The notes under the pieces were generated by a model. It was not told where the DNA came from, did no database searches, and saw only the letters and a program-made list of their open reading frames with translations. A stretch of 64,000 bases of DNA from Symsagittifera roscoffensis. Lineage: Eukaryota; Xenacoelomorpha; Acoela; Convolutidae. Below are positions 25,880-36,790 of this stretch, in pieces. How positions within the stretch are numbered: the first letter of the stretch is position 1; each line of letters starts with the position of its first letter. The stretch spans positions 67,983,374 through 68,047,373 of the forward strand of contig NC_087065.1 in assembly GCF_963678635.1 (NCBI RefSeq), written 5' to 3'. A program made the translations under genes and the position numbers.

Positions 25880-27305
25880 ACAAAACAATAGATAGTTGCC
25901 GAGAAACGGATGTTATCTACTTGGATTTCAAGAAAGCGTTCGACTCGGTTCCGCACAAAAGACTGATAGGAATCTTAAAACAATTTGCAAAAAAAAGAAA
26001 CACACTGTGCTGGACCAACGAGGTTTTTTAACAAGACGGCAAAGAGTTGTGATAAACGGCAGTAGATCTGAATGGAAAGATATTCTGATTGGGATTCCCC
26101 AGGGATCTGTACTGGGACTTGTTTTGTTTGTAATATCTATAATTTCAATGCCAAACACAGTCAAATTGAAATTGTATTTATTTGCAGATGATGCAAAACT
26201 ATTCAGAGAAATTACCAGTGACTAAGACGTTGAATTGCTGCAAAAAGATCTCAGAAAAATGGTAGACTGATCAAAAAATAGTGTTTTCCATTTTAATGAA
26301 GATAAAAGCTTACATACGATAATCTCACATGGAAGATCAAATCGTGAAATATGATCATAAAATTTTTACAATAAACAGCTTGAAACAGTACAAAAGAAAA
26401 AGACCTTGGAGTGATCATCGATAGTAAACTCTCCTTTGACTCTCATATCTTTGCAATAGTTAAAAAGGCAAACTCTATCATTGCAGTTTTTAAGAAAACA
26501 TTCATTAAAATGACTATATCTGTGTTTTTAAATGTTTATAAGGCCTCACTTAGAGTTTTGTATAAACAAACCTGGTACCCGCAATTAAAGAAGAACAGAA
26601 GATTATTCGAAAATCTGCAACGACGAGCGACATGAATGGTACAAGGGCTGCAGACCATAAGCTACAATGAAATGTTAAAGAAACTACCGCAGAATGCTCG
26701 AAATGTTCAAAATAGGTTACAACCGTTATGATTGAAAAGCTACAAAAGGCATGTTTCAGTTGAATAATCGTGACACAAGGACAAATGACAAGAAAGTGAT
26801 AACGAAGAAGGCCAAGTTCAAATTGCGGAAAAATTTTTAACATTAGATCAGCTACAAATTGGAGTATGTTGCCAGGAGAAGTAATTGACTCGAAGACATT
26901 GAACGTTTTCAAGAACAACTTGGAGAAATTTTGGAAAAAAAGCGGAATTATTAATTTTGAGACGATTTAATTTAAAAGGAGTACACCTTCAGCTGATCGA
27001 TAGAGGCGATAAAACGCCTAAAAGATCGGTGCGTAATCATAGGTTTCAAAATTAAAAATCAGTCCCATAGGTTCCAAAATAAAAAAGCAGTCGCATAAGG
27101 TCCAAACCTTTTCAGTTGGTCAAAAAACTTATTTAGCCGAGTTTCTGTTTCAAGTCGTCGGTGGGCGCGCTACGCGCTCGTCGCCGCTTCGCGGCAATAA
27201 CCGGCACATAACACGTAAGTTTCGTATAGAGTCCTACCCTTTGCTGGCAAGCTCGCAACACTTTGACGCGGCTGCGGTGGTCATTATTCTGTAGCTTGAG
27301 TTTAT
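25880..27305 (+). pseudogene. Best-preserved LINE 3' half
   Basis: The least damaged copy. One open stretch (25896-26225, continuing from the frame at 25798-26031) reads VIYLDFKKAFDSVPHKRL, RRQRVVINGSRSEWKD, GIPQGSVLGLVLF and LYLFADDAKLFRE: RT blocks A, B and the FADD active site of a CR1/Jockey-like LINE. LGVIIDSKLSFDSHIF and the thumb follow after a stop. The 5' part (endonuclease and RT N-terminus) is absent in every copy. The end is a GC-rich segment with CGCGCTACGCGCTCGTCGCC. Not functional. Confidence 0.85.
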
Positions 27306-27784
27306 GCTGGTTGAAAAGTGAACAATCAATCCGTAAGTTCGTTGGCTCAAATTTCAACCAATCAGAATTCAAGAAGATAAATTTTGGAAATTATGCGACT
27401 GTTTTTTTATTTTGGAATCTTTGAATATTGGAACCTATGGGAATTCACCATTAGGAAAACAACTGAACTGAAGGTTTCGTTTCCTCTTTGTAGGTTTCGT
27501 CTCAAATTTCTGCCTTTATGCCCTAGAATGAACTTCTACCTAGACACGAAAATTCAGTTTTAGGTAGAACTAGTTTTTTTCAACGTTTTCGATTTATGTT
27601 TTTCTATGTTTGTTTAATTGCAAGTGGTGATAAGCCTCGCTTCGCCTCTTTTGTAGAAAAAGCTGATAATTAAATTAAAACTATTAGTACACATGCTTTT
27701 TTTGTGGAGCTTGAAAAAATTTCTTTTGTCATTGGCAAACTAGACGCCCTTTATGGTTTTTACTTCCTGAAAAATTGATCTAGC
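27306..27784. other. Intergenic segment, no gene seen
   Basis: AT-rich DNA between the LINE end and the pol C-terminal fragment, repeated almost unchanged at 32135-32613. No RNA gene or protein motif is seen. It may be LINE or retroelement 3'/5' untranslated sequence. Confidence 0.5.
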
Positions 27785-28186
27785 ATGCCAAAACTCCTGC
27801 ATTTTTTGCGTAAGAGCCCCTATTTTTTGCAAAATGAGTTTTTGGAACGCTACGAAAAACTACCAAGAAATTCGTTAAGCAAGGTCACTAATGTGAAAAC
27901 TGATGATAACCAGTTTTTACAAGGTGTTCTGAGGGCAGCCAAAGGTGGCTTGGGCGTTTCTTCCGGTCATGTACACGCTTTACCCGCTTTCTTAGCCTCA
28001 GCATTAGGAGCAAAAAATGCCTTGAGCGAAATATTTGGTTTGGAGCATGTGGATGGAACCTTTGATGATGCGCTGAAACGGTGGTTTGAACTTGGAAAAA
28101 AAGAAATGGCTCCAAAAAATGAAAGCCAAAAAAATTGGACAGAGCCAATTTTTGACAGCAAAATTGCAGTGTTTATTTCACGACTA
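27785..28186 (+). pseudogene. Retroelement pol C-terminal fragment, cut off
   Basis: It encodes KLLHFLRKSPYFLQNEF, then GGLGVSSGHVHALPAFLASA. This is a pattern typical of the region just after the RT thumb in a class of animal non-LTR-like pol proteins (in those I recall KLLYHLR..., then GGLGIRSA... and AFLASA). Breakage at 28186 removes the zinc-binding and nuclease-like end that the second copy still has. The family assignment is from pattern memory. Confidence 0.6.
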
Positions 28187-29844
28187 TAATTTTACTCTTC
28201 GTGAAATCACCAAAAACGCGTTCATTAAGTTGGCCTTTTTTTCACCACCAATATAGGTTCTCAGAGACTTTTGCGGCAATTCTTACTAAAAGTACCTAAA
28301 AGTACTTGAAATTAGCGTAGTAGCCCTTTACGGCACTAGAATAATGCAAAAAACTGGACCAAATTTGGTTTGAAAACAAAATTTTGGCCAAAAACTATCA
28401 AATTTGGACCCTCCGATTTCTTCCTTTTCCAATCTTTAAGTCTCTAGCTGTATCCACGGAGCTATTCAGAGGGTTACTCAAAAGTCGCCCTAGCAACCGA
28501 GCACATTATGCTAGCACACTTCTAACGCAAAAAATTTATCGCTCTAACTCTAAAAACTCAAAAGTTCGATTCACAAAACATATTGACGAAATTCGGATAA
28601 TTAGAAAAATTTTGTTGGAAAAAATTTTATTTTCGCCAACTTCTACTAAATTTTTTTCCGCGCAGTTTCTTTAGTTAGGGGGGTCGAACTACGTAGTAGC
28701 TCACTGCGCAGAAACTTTTTGCTGCTCGGAAAAACTCGGCCATCCAAAACTTCTTGGGTTAACAGTTTGGTCGAAAATCAGTGTTTTTCCTCAAAATTAG
28801 GGTGTTTCTCGGGTCTAAATGGGAGATTAGTAAAATATAATAGGGATGATAACCTATTAGTAGTCGTTAATCAATTTTACTATACCCTCCGTTGCACCAA
28901 ATTTCTCGACTTAAGACCCTTAACTCGGAAGTTCGCAATCGATGGAGGGTGTAATCGGGCCGAGCCAATTGTGCCCCCACCACTTAAAATTTAATGCAAT
29001 AGTACCCGAACGATACTAAAATTGTGTCAACGATACCCAACAACCGTTGTGGATGTTGTCCCTGATGCCCTCTGTTGAGTCCGGAACACGTCTGTCAGCT
29101 TGCCGCTCTACCCTCCGGTCACCGGCAAATTTATCATTAACGTGCTTAAATACTCAAACAACACTCACGGGAGGATACCTTACCCACCACCAAAACACTC
29201 AATCTTTCGATCAGAAATGATATAAATCAACCCGCAACCACAACAATAGGAAGGTCAGATCAGATCTCGTCCGGAAATAATATATAAACTGTCATTTTAC
29301 ATTTTTTTTTTACTGTTTTTGGTCTTTTTTGGATTTTTTACTTTTTTTGTTTTTTTTTTGTTTTCAAGTAAATTTGTTTTTGGTTTTTTCTTAGTTATAC
29401 ACAACGGTTTTACGCTTTCCCTTCAATTGTTTTTGGTCCCAGGGCCTTGGGATAAGCGGGCTCATGACTTCCCACCTAACCCTCCGGCCCCCGGAACTTT
29501 TAGTCTTAGCTAAGTTAAAAAGCTAGGTAGTACCCGGCGGAGGGTCGGTACCTTCCGCCTAATACAATACAAGACAATAAAGCCTCTAACTCGGCCAGTA
29601 AAGGTTTCAACTGAAATCGTCTTCAATCAGACCAAACGTCACAAATAATTTCGCGCACTATTCTCTTTCTACAGAACTGGCACATTAGTCAACAGAATAT
29701 CTCGAGCAACAATTTTCGGAGTTCCATTCTGATTCAATTTCTAAAAAAATTTTTTTAAAAATCTTGGGACAAAACGAAGCCACCTGAAGCCCGGTAGATC
29801 GTCACAATTACAAGTATTGAGAGTGCTGGATGATTTCACAAAAA
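28187..29844 (-). mobile_element. Leader fragment of G-type element
   Basis: It begins mid-leader at GAAATCACCAAAAACGCG, right after the tandem-duplication joint, and runs to the LTR at 29845. It carries the same CGGAGGGT motifs. No gene is seen. Confidence 0.72.
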
Positions 29845-30712
29845 TGTAACATTCGCCCAAAAACTACATAGTGACGTAGCGTAAAAAAAGCACCTATTGA
29901 CAATTGGCCGGCGTCAGTTACCTAATTTCTACCCGTTTCTCACCGTCTTGACCTAGCAGTTGATTTTCTGGTCTGTCTAGAAGTAAGTAAAAGTTACCAT
30001 TTTTTACGCCATCAGTCAAACGACTTTTGATCAGCTTTCATTTGCATGCGAAGACAACCACATAGCTGGGTCTCGGATCCCCAGACTACGTGATTGCTAT
30101 TAAAAACACGGCTTGAATATCCTATTTTACTATGTTTTAGTGACAGGTATACACTAAACCCATTGGAGATGGATTGACTTTTTCTTCTTCCTGGCTACTC
30201 ATATTCTAAAATAACAAATATTACCCGTGTTAATTCAAATGTATAGGACTTCAGAGTAGCTGAAAAATTAGTTTATTATAGTCTTTCAAAATACAACAGT
30301 CTCTGGGCGCCGGGCCTCCGATTGGTTGCTCTACAAGGAATAACGTTGTTACTTCTTCCACTTCGGCACGAGAGGGTACTGATCCTTCCGGCTCTCCCAC
30401 AGATGCCTCCTTTCTTTTTTTTCGGCTCCCGCTATACGTCCTATCGTGTGTGATTGTCACGATAAGAGACTCCGTGATTTTCTTGCGTTTTTCTCGACTG
30501 TTCTTCATTAGTCAATTTGGTTGTTCTCTTTTTCTAGCCGCTTTCTGCCAAATATAGCCACTTTCTGTATTTCTTAGAAATTTTCCGCCGCATTTCCATT
30601 TTATGAAAGATCACTTCTAGAATATTCCGACCATCTTTTTTGTGATTATTTTGTTATTAATTTTTTTCTTGCTCGTCGGAGGGTTTGGCTGTGTCAATCC
30701 CGCAGAAGGGCA
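29845..30712 (-). repeat. LTR of G-type element, left subfamily
   Basis: It runs from TGTAACATTCGCCC to GCAGAAGGGCA. A small deletion near 30655 removes part of the usual TTGTTATTAACAACG box. LINE sequence abuts on the right, as in the other copies. Confidence 0.8.
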
Positions 30713-32134
30713 CAAAACATAGTCGCCGAGAAACGGATGTTATCTACTTGGATTTCAAGAAAGCGTTCGACTCGGTTCCTCACAAAAGACTGATAGGAAT
30801 CCTAAAACATTTTGCAAAAAAAAGAAACACACTGTGCTGGATCAACGAGTTTTTTTTTAACAAGACGACAAAGAGTTGTGATAAACGGCAGTAGATCTGA
30901 ATGGAAAGATATTCTGATTGGGATTCCCCAGGGATCTGTACTGGGACTTGTTTTGTTTGTAATATAAATAAATTCAATGCCAAACACAGTCAAGTTGAAA
31001 CTGTATTTATTTGCAGATGATGCAAAACTATTCAGAGAAATTACCAGTGACAAAAACGTTGAATTGCTGCAAGAAGATCTCAGAAATTTGGAGGAATGAT
31101 AAAAAAATAGTCTTTTCCATTTTAATGAAGATAAAAGCGTACATACGATAATCTCAAATGGAAGATCAAATTGTCAAATATGATCATAAGAATTTTACGA
31201 TAAACAGCTTGAAATAGTAGAGAAGAAAAAGACCTTGGAGTGATCATCGATAGTAAACTCTCCTTTGACTCTCATATCTTTGCAAAAGTTAAAAAGGCAA
31301 ACTCTATCATTGCAGTTTTTAAGAAAACATTCATTAAAATGACTATATCTGTGTTTTTAAATGTTTATAAGGCCTCACTTAGAGTTTTGTATAAACAAAC
31401 CTGGTACCCGCAATTAAAGAAGAACAGAAGATTATTCGAAAATCTGCAACGACGAGCGACATGAATGGTACAAGGGCTGCAGACCATAAGCTACAATGAA
31501 ATGTTAAAGAAACTACCGCAGAATGCTCGAAATGTTCAAAATAGGTTACAACCGTTATGATTGAAAAGCTATAAAAGGCATGTTTCAGTTGAATAATCGT
31601 GACACAAGGACAAATGACAAGAAAGTGATAACGAAGAAGGCCAAGTTCAAATTGCGGAAAAATTTTTAACATTAGATCAGCTACAAATTGGAGTATGTTG
31701 CCAGGAGAAGTAATTGACTCGAAGACATTGAACGTTTTCAAGAACAACTTGGAGAAATTTTGGAAAAAAAGCGGAATTATTAATTTTGAGACGATTTAAT
31801 TTAAAAGGAGTACACCTTCAGCTGATCGATAGAGGCGATAAAACGCCTAAAAGATCGGTGCGTAATCATAGGTTTCAAAATTAAAAATCAGTCCCATAGG
31901 TTCCAAAATAAAAAAGCAGTCGCATAAGGTCCAAACCTTTTCAGTTGGTCAAAAAACTTATTTAGCCGAGTTTCTGTTTCAAGTCGTCGGTGGGCGCGCT
32001 ACGCGCTCGTCGCCGCTTCGCGGCAATAACCGGCACATAACACGTAAGTTTCGTATAGAGTCCTACCCTTTGCTGGCAAGCTCGCAACACTTTGACGCGG
32101 CTGCGGTGGTCATTATTCTGTAGCTTGAGTTTAT
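30713..32134 (+). pseudogene. LINE 3' half, decayed
   Basis: It carries RETDVIYLDFKKAFDSV, then the damaged palm and LSFDSHIFAKVKKANSI with the thumb (TWYPQLKKNRRLFENLQRRA). From about 31230 it is nearly identical to 26400 onward, while the first 500 bp differ more. A stop interrupts after GSVLG and again after the thumb. Confidence 0.82.
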
Positions 32135-32613
32135 GCTGGTTGAAAAGTGAACAATCAATCCGTAAGTTCGTTGGCTCAAATTTCAACCAATCAGAATTCA
32201 AGAAGATAAATTTTGGAAATTATGCGACTGTTTTTTTATTTTGGAATCTTTGAATATTGGAACCTATGGGAATTCACCATTAGGAAAACAACTGAACTGA
32301 AGGTTTCGTTTCCTCTTTGTAGGTTTCGTCTCAAACTTCTGCCTTGATGCCCTAGAATGAACTTCTACCTAGACACGAAAATTAAGTTTTAGGTAGAACT
32401 AGTTTTTTTCAACGTTTTCGATTTATGTTTTTCTATGTTTGTTTAATTGCAAGTGGTGATAAGCCTCGCTTCGCCTCTTTTGTAGAAAAAGCTGATAATT
32501 AAATTAAAACTATTAGTACACATGCTTTTTTTGTGGAGCTTGAAAAAATTTCTTTTGTCATTGGCAAACTAGACGCCCTTTATGGTTTTTACTTCCTGAA
32601 AAATTGATTTAGC
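32135..32613. other. Intergenic segment, no gene seen
   Basis: A copy of 27306-27784 with only a few substitutions. No gene or RNA is recognised. Confidence 0.5.
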
Positions 32614-33760
32614 ATGCCAAAACTCCTGCATTTTTTGCGTAAGAGCCCCTATTTTTTGCAAAATGAGTTTTTGGAACGCTACGAAAAATTACTAAAAAAT
32701 TCGTTATGCCAGGTCACTAATGTGAAAACGGATGATTACCAGTTTTTACAAGGTGTTCTCACGGCAGCCAAAGGTGGCTTGGGCGTTTCTTCCGGTCGTG
32801 TACACGCTTTACCCGCTTTCTTAGCCTCAGCATTAGGAGCAAAAAAATGCCTTGAGCGAAATCTTTGGTTTGGAGCATGTGGATGGAACCTTTGATGATG
32901 CGCTGAAATGGTGGTTTGAACTTGGAAAAAAAGAAATGGCTCCGAAAAAAAAAAGCCAAAGAAACTGGACAGAGCCAATTTTTGACAGCGAAATCGCAGA
33001 CTTGATTTCACGACTCGTGCCAATGAGTTCCAACGCGTTCCAAGATAGATTTGGCTCACAATGGTTGAATGTCATCCCGTGCAAAAAATTTAGGGTTAAA
33101 ACTGTCGAACCAACAACTGAGAATTGCGATAGGACTTCGATTAGGCTCGAAAAGATGCAAACGGCATAAATGCATGTGTGGAAAAGTTGTTACCGAGGTT
33201 TGTTGGCATGGTCTTTCTTGCCTCAAAAAATCAGGGAGATTCTCTAGGCATTCAAAACTGAATGCCTTTATAAAGCAGAGTTCATCTTCTACTCACATTC
33301 CGTCTGTTTTAGAACCACGGCACCTCTACAGGACCGACCAGAAGCGACCAGACGGTTTGACGCTCGTTCCATGGGCTGTTGGTAAGCAGCTCTTGTGGGA
33401 TGTAACGGTAGTAGCTCCTTGTAGGATTAATGCCGGTCTGTTTGTAACCCTGGTACGGCTGAAGCGGAACGGAATAGCGAATAAATGAGAATTATAAAGA
33501 TCTTGAAGATGATGGATATCTTTTTCAACCGCTAGCTTTTGAGATTCAGGGCGCGGCCGGACCAAGCGTAAATTTTTTTGAGCAAGCTTTGTGAGAACCT
33601 AAGCATATGCACTGAGGAGCCCAGAGCAGGCAGCTTTTTAAAACAGAGAATCTCCCTGGCAATACAGATTGCGAACGCCGCTTGCGTACTCGGAACAATA
33701 AATGACTTGGAAATTATATTTTCTCGTGTCGAGTTGCGTTTTCTTATTGAAAAAACCTAA
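32614..33760 (+). pseudogene. Retroelement pol C-terminus with nuclease-like domain
   Basis: Three frames together give the post-thumb region (KLLHFLRKSPYF, GGLGVSSG, LPAFLASA). A cysteine/histidine cluster follows (HKCMCGK then CWHGLSC), with SGRFSRHSKLN after it. Next comes KRPDGLTLVPW with LLWDVTVV, which resembles a PD-(D/E)XK nuclease strand pair. The end reads GYLFQPLAFEIQGAAGPS and SFLKQRISLAIQIANAACV. These are the successive landmarks of the C-terminus of a widespread animal retroelement pol with a restriction-like end. Frameshifts occur near 32850, 33060-33170 and 33486, plus a TGA near 33590, so it is dead. The RT itself is missing on the left. Confidence 0.65.
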
Positions 33761-34345
33761 CCCGTATCGACTTTTAATTGAAAAGGATTTCAAAAGTTGT
33801 CATCTTCTTTTATCATTATCACTTCCATATCTAGAAAGTTCCAAGGATTTTGACTGGAATACATGATGAAGGGACGCCTGACTGTAACCTCGGTTACCAT
33901 GATACTTTTGACCTACTGGGTACATTAGTTGGTAATCAGAAGGTCAAAAGTATCATAGTAACCGAGGTTACAGTCAGGTGTCCTTTCATCATGTATTCCA
34001 GTCAAAATCCTTGAAATTTTCTAGATATGGAAAGGATTATGATAAAAGAAGTTGACAAGTGTTTAAGTCCTTTCCAATTAAAATCGATACGGGTTACGTT
34101 TCTGCAATAAGAACACACAGCTCGACACGAGATAATATAATATACAAGTGTTACAAATAAAAGTTTTCGTTGAAAGTTTTCGTATTTTGTCATTTATTGT
34201 TCCGAGTACGCAAGCGGCGTTCGCAATCTGTATTGCTAGGGAGATTCTCTGTTTTAAAAAGCTGCCTGCTCTGGGTTCCTCAGTGCATATGCTTAGGTTC
34301 TTACAAAGCTTGATCAAAAAAACTTCTGTGCTGGGGCCGGCCGCT
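33552..34345. repeat. ~790-bp foldback palindrome
   Basis: The arms start GCGGCCGG (33552) and end CCGGCCGC (34345) and pair over about 380-400 bp, with the centre near 33928 between CTGTAACCTCGGTTAC and its inverse GTAACCGAGGTTACAG. The left arm contains the last codons of the pol fragment and the right arm is an inverted copy of them. A roughly 30-bp AAGTTTTCGT repeat is inserted only in the right arm. The unpaired loop is about 25-30 nt. Confidence 0.88.
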
Positions 34346-34394
34346 CCCTGATGTACATTTGCTCTGCCCTGTCTTAATTTCGAAGTTCAATTAA
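34346..34394. other. Left flank of the giant element
   Basis: 49 bp of unique-looking sequence between the foldback and the left LTR. It ends ATTAA, which nearly matches CTTAA after the right LTR and is a candidate 5-bp target duplication. Confidence 0.5.
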
Positions 34395-35275
34395 TGTAAC
34401 ATTCGCCCAAATACTACACAGCGACGGAGCGTAAAAAAAATACCTATTAACGACTGGCAGGCGTCAGTTACCTTAATCCTACTCGTTTTTCACCGTCTCG
34501 ACCTTGCCAGTTGATTTTCTGGTCTGTTTAGGGCTAAGTAAAAAGATACTATTTTTAGGCCATCAGTCAAACGACTTTTGATCAGCTTTCGTTTACATGC
34601 GAACACAACCACATAACTGAGTCTCGGATCCTCAGACTACGTGATTGCTATTAAAAACACGGCTCGAATACCCTATTTTATAATGTTTTTGTGTGACAGT
34701 TCTATATTGAATCCATTGGAGATGAATTGACCCTTTCCTCTTTCTAGCTACTCATATTCTAAAAAATCGAATAATACCGGTGTTAATTCAAAGTTTCACG
34801 ACATCCAAGTAGCTACAAAGTCAGTTTTATATAGTCCCTTCACATACAACAGTCTCTGGGGGACCAAGTCTCCGCTCCCGTAACCTTCCCGAGATAACGT
34901 TGTTATCTCTCCCAATTTGTGGCACGGGAGAGCTCCGTGGAATATTCCTTCCCCACTGAAGCTTCCTTTTCCACTAATTTCCACTGTTAAGGATCTTATC
35001 GTGTGTTGTTGCCACGATAAGAGGCTTCATATTTCTCGTCTCTTGTGCGACCGTTTTCCACAATATTTGTCGTTGTTCTGTTTTTTCGTCCTTTTCAATC
35101 AAAATGGCCGTCTTTTTCTATTTCTCAGAAATATTCACTCTTCGATCGAAATTTTAAAAATAAAATTTCTAGAATATTCCTGCCCTCCTTCGCAATAATT
35201 TTTCGTTACTAAGGCCTTTATTCGTTTTTTCTGTCCCACCGGAAGGTCGCGCTGTGCCAGTCTGGCAGAATGGCA
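34395..35275 (-). repeat. Left (3') LTR of giant element
   Basis: 881 bp with TG...CA ends (TGTAACATTCGCCC to GGCAGAATGGCA). It contains two hairpins, GAGATAAC/GTTATCTC at 34891-34909 and TCTTATCGTG/CACGATAAGA at 34994-35022. It is preceded by ATTAA. On the element's strand it follows the G-rich stretch GTCCGGGGAG, the only candidate polypurine tract seen. Confidence 0.85.
34891..35022. promoter_or_regulatory. Paired hairpins in the LTR
   Basis: An 8-bp perfect stem with a 3-nt loop (GAGATAAC-GTT-GTTATCTC) is followed about 85 bp later by a 10-bp perfect stem with a 9-nt loop (TCTTATCGTG...CACGATAAGA). Both recur at 58111-58129 and 58214-58242 in the right LTR. Weaker forms occur in the left-subfamily LTRs. 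They could be RNA structures or binding sites; the function is inferred only. Confidence 0.5.
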
Positions 35276-36035
35276 CATACTCCCCGGACAAGTCCCCATC
35301 AATGTCCCTATTGATCGCATAACACCGGGTTATCGTCAAGTAGTGTTCCAGTTCTCTGTAATCAATCGTAAAAATCGCAGAAGAAAATGAAATTTATCTA
35401 CTCCACCTCAACTCACTACGTGTTCACAAATGGCATCGTACTACATCTCACTGCCTTGCAACATTTTCACAATTTTTGCACCATGAGGAGTGTCCTAGAT
35501 AAAATTTCTTTTCTGACTACTTACGTCATCTTGCCATAAAACTTCTTTTCGCTCTTTGTGATTAAAAAGTTGGGACGTGGCAGGGCCATGCACCCGTTAA
35601 AAATAACTTAACGTCACTCACCAAGTATAATCAGTTATTTATGCGGTCCTTTCAATATTAAAACTAAGAAACTCTGTGGCTAGGAAAGTTATTGAGTTAC
35701 TCACCCTCCTCGAGCGACTTTACCCAAACTTAATATGCCGCCACACAGGGAAATTGTGTCTTACACAGGTGTTTAAATAGGTAAATATACTCACCTATGT
35801 TCTATATATATACATAAGTAGCACAACTAAAATTTTCTTTCAACAATTTTAACAATTGTAACAATTTTCAAAGTTTGGTTTGACCAAACTAGATCAAAAC
35901 AAAAAGTTTAACAAGTTCAATAATCAAAACTTGGTTGATTGGTTTAAGTTTTAACACACAAAGACAATCAAGTTTTTTTCTCCTTCTCTTCTTTTCTTGC
36001 TCACGTCTTCACTTGTTCTCTTCGTTTCATCATCT
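35276..36035 (-). other. 3' untranslated region of giant element
   Basis: 760 bp without a supported ORF between the stop of the last ORF and the 3' LTR. It is AT-rich, with runs such as AACAATTTTAACAATTG near 35840-35860 and TTTGGTTTGACCAAAC. Next to the LTR lies ACTCCCCGGACAA, the inverse of TTGTCCGGGGAGT, followed by a 24-mer that resembles a stretch of the pol tail at 45887-45925. Confidence 0.6.
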
Positions 36036-36455
36036 TCATTCCATTGCTTCTCCATCCTGATCTTCAGCTTCGCTGTCTTCTAGGACTTTCTCCAGCATGT
36101 CCAAGGAGTTGCGGGCCGTGCCCCAACTCTCCTGTTCCAACAGCCTCGGTTTGCAACAAGGTAGCAAGTCCACATTCACCTTTTGCTCCCGGTTCCTGCA
36201 AAAGCTGTTGTGAAGACACAGGCTCACATTTCGTTCTAGGTCAGCTCTTAAGACCTCTTTCTTCTCATCTTCAGTTACACAAGGCGCTCCAGCCACTCGC
36301 TTCACCGCCGTGGTGACCGCGTTTCTGTGCGTCAGTAATGCTTTCTTATAGGCTCCCGGTCCTATATCTAGCTGGAAAGATTGATAGGCTTCCGTGATCC
36401 TCGACATGATCTCATCACTGCACGGAACCAAGGCATCAATCTTTGCCTTGACCAT
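36036..36455 (-). CDS. C-terminal end of second polyprotein (unknown)
   Basis: 139 codons from an ATG at 36455 to a stop at 36036. It is the last coding piece of the element, reached by a frameshift from the preceding frame (that frame reads KVLRIPKAIERI and this one starts MVKAKIDALVPCSDEI, overlapping at the same bases). It is mainly helical in appearance and ends in a very acidic tail (EDSEAEDQDGEAME). No domain is recognised. It was probably the natural C-terminus of the long protein, not a separate gene. Confidence 0.6.
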   Translation of the reverse strand: MVKAKIDALVPCSDEIMSRITEAYQSFQLDIGPGAYKKALLTHRNAVTTAVKRVAGAPCVTEDEKKEVLRADLERNVSLCLHNSFCRNREQKVNVDLLPCCKPRLLEQESWGTARNSLDMLEKVLEDSEAEDQDGEAME

Positions 36456-36772
36456 ATTCTTTCAATGGCTTTGGGTATTCTCAGAACCTTGCAGGTGGTT
36501 CTGAAAAGATCCAATTCACGACTCATCTTCACGTTGCTCAGCTGCTCAGGAGTCGGCACGGCCGTCTCCTGTTCACTTGTGTCCGCGTTAGCCTCCAACC
36601 ATCTCACTGCCAGCATGGCGCTAACCACCACGATTGACACCTGTTGATTCTGATCGGGCAACCCCGTATAGTACAACTCCTCCACGTCCCATACTAGCAT
36701 CAGATTTCCGCGTTTGGGGTACCACAACGTCTGCGCCAAGCAGTGGCAAGGATATTCCCCATGGGTTCTCAC
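36368..36772 (-). CDS. Second polyprotein, late segment (unknown)
   Basis: 134 codons in the same minus-strand frame as the 856-residue ORF upstream, from which it is separated by a TAG at 36791-36793. It includes a hydrophobic stretch (QQVSIVVVSAMLAVRW) too short and isolated to call a membrane anchor, then a helical segment LDLFRTTCKVLRIPKAIER. The true frame shifts at about 36455 into the following ORF. No family is recognised. Confidence 0.55.
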   Translation of the reverse strand: MRTHGEYPCHCLAQTLWYPKRGNLMLVWDVEELYYTGLPDQNQQVSIVVVSAMLAVRWLEANADTSEQETAVPTPEQLSNVKMSRELDLFRTTCKVLRIPKAIERIWSRQRLMPWFRAVMRSCRGSRKPINLSS

Positions 36773-36790
36773 TATGTTCCTTCGGGTCCT

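Larger units (their letters stand above)
23346..28186. repeat. Unit 1 of ~4.83 kb tandem duplication
   Basis: It matches 28196-33020 at offsets of 4829-4850. Order: leader, LTR, LINE 3' half, 480 bp of unknown sequence, pol C-terminal fragment. Divergence is several percent over leader and LTR but almost nil over about 26400-27850, which suggests gene conversion. The joint at 28186 falls inside the pol fragment. Confidence 0.8.
28196..33020. repeat. Unit 2 of ~4.83 kb tandem duplication
   Basis: The second unit repeats leader, LTR, LINE, spacer and pol fragment in order. It continues beyond the homology into the remainder of the pol C-terminus at 33020-33760, which shows that unit 1 was the truncated one. 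Confidence 0.78.
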
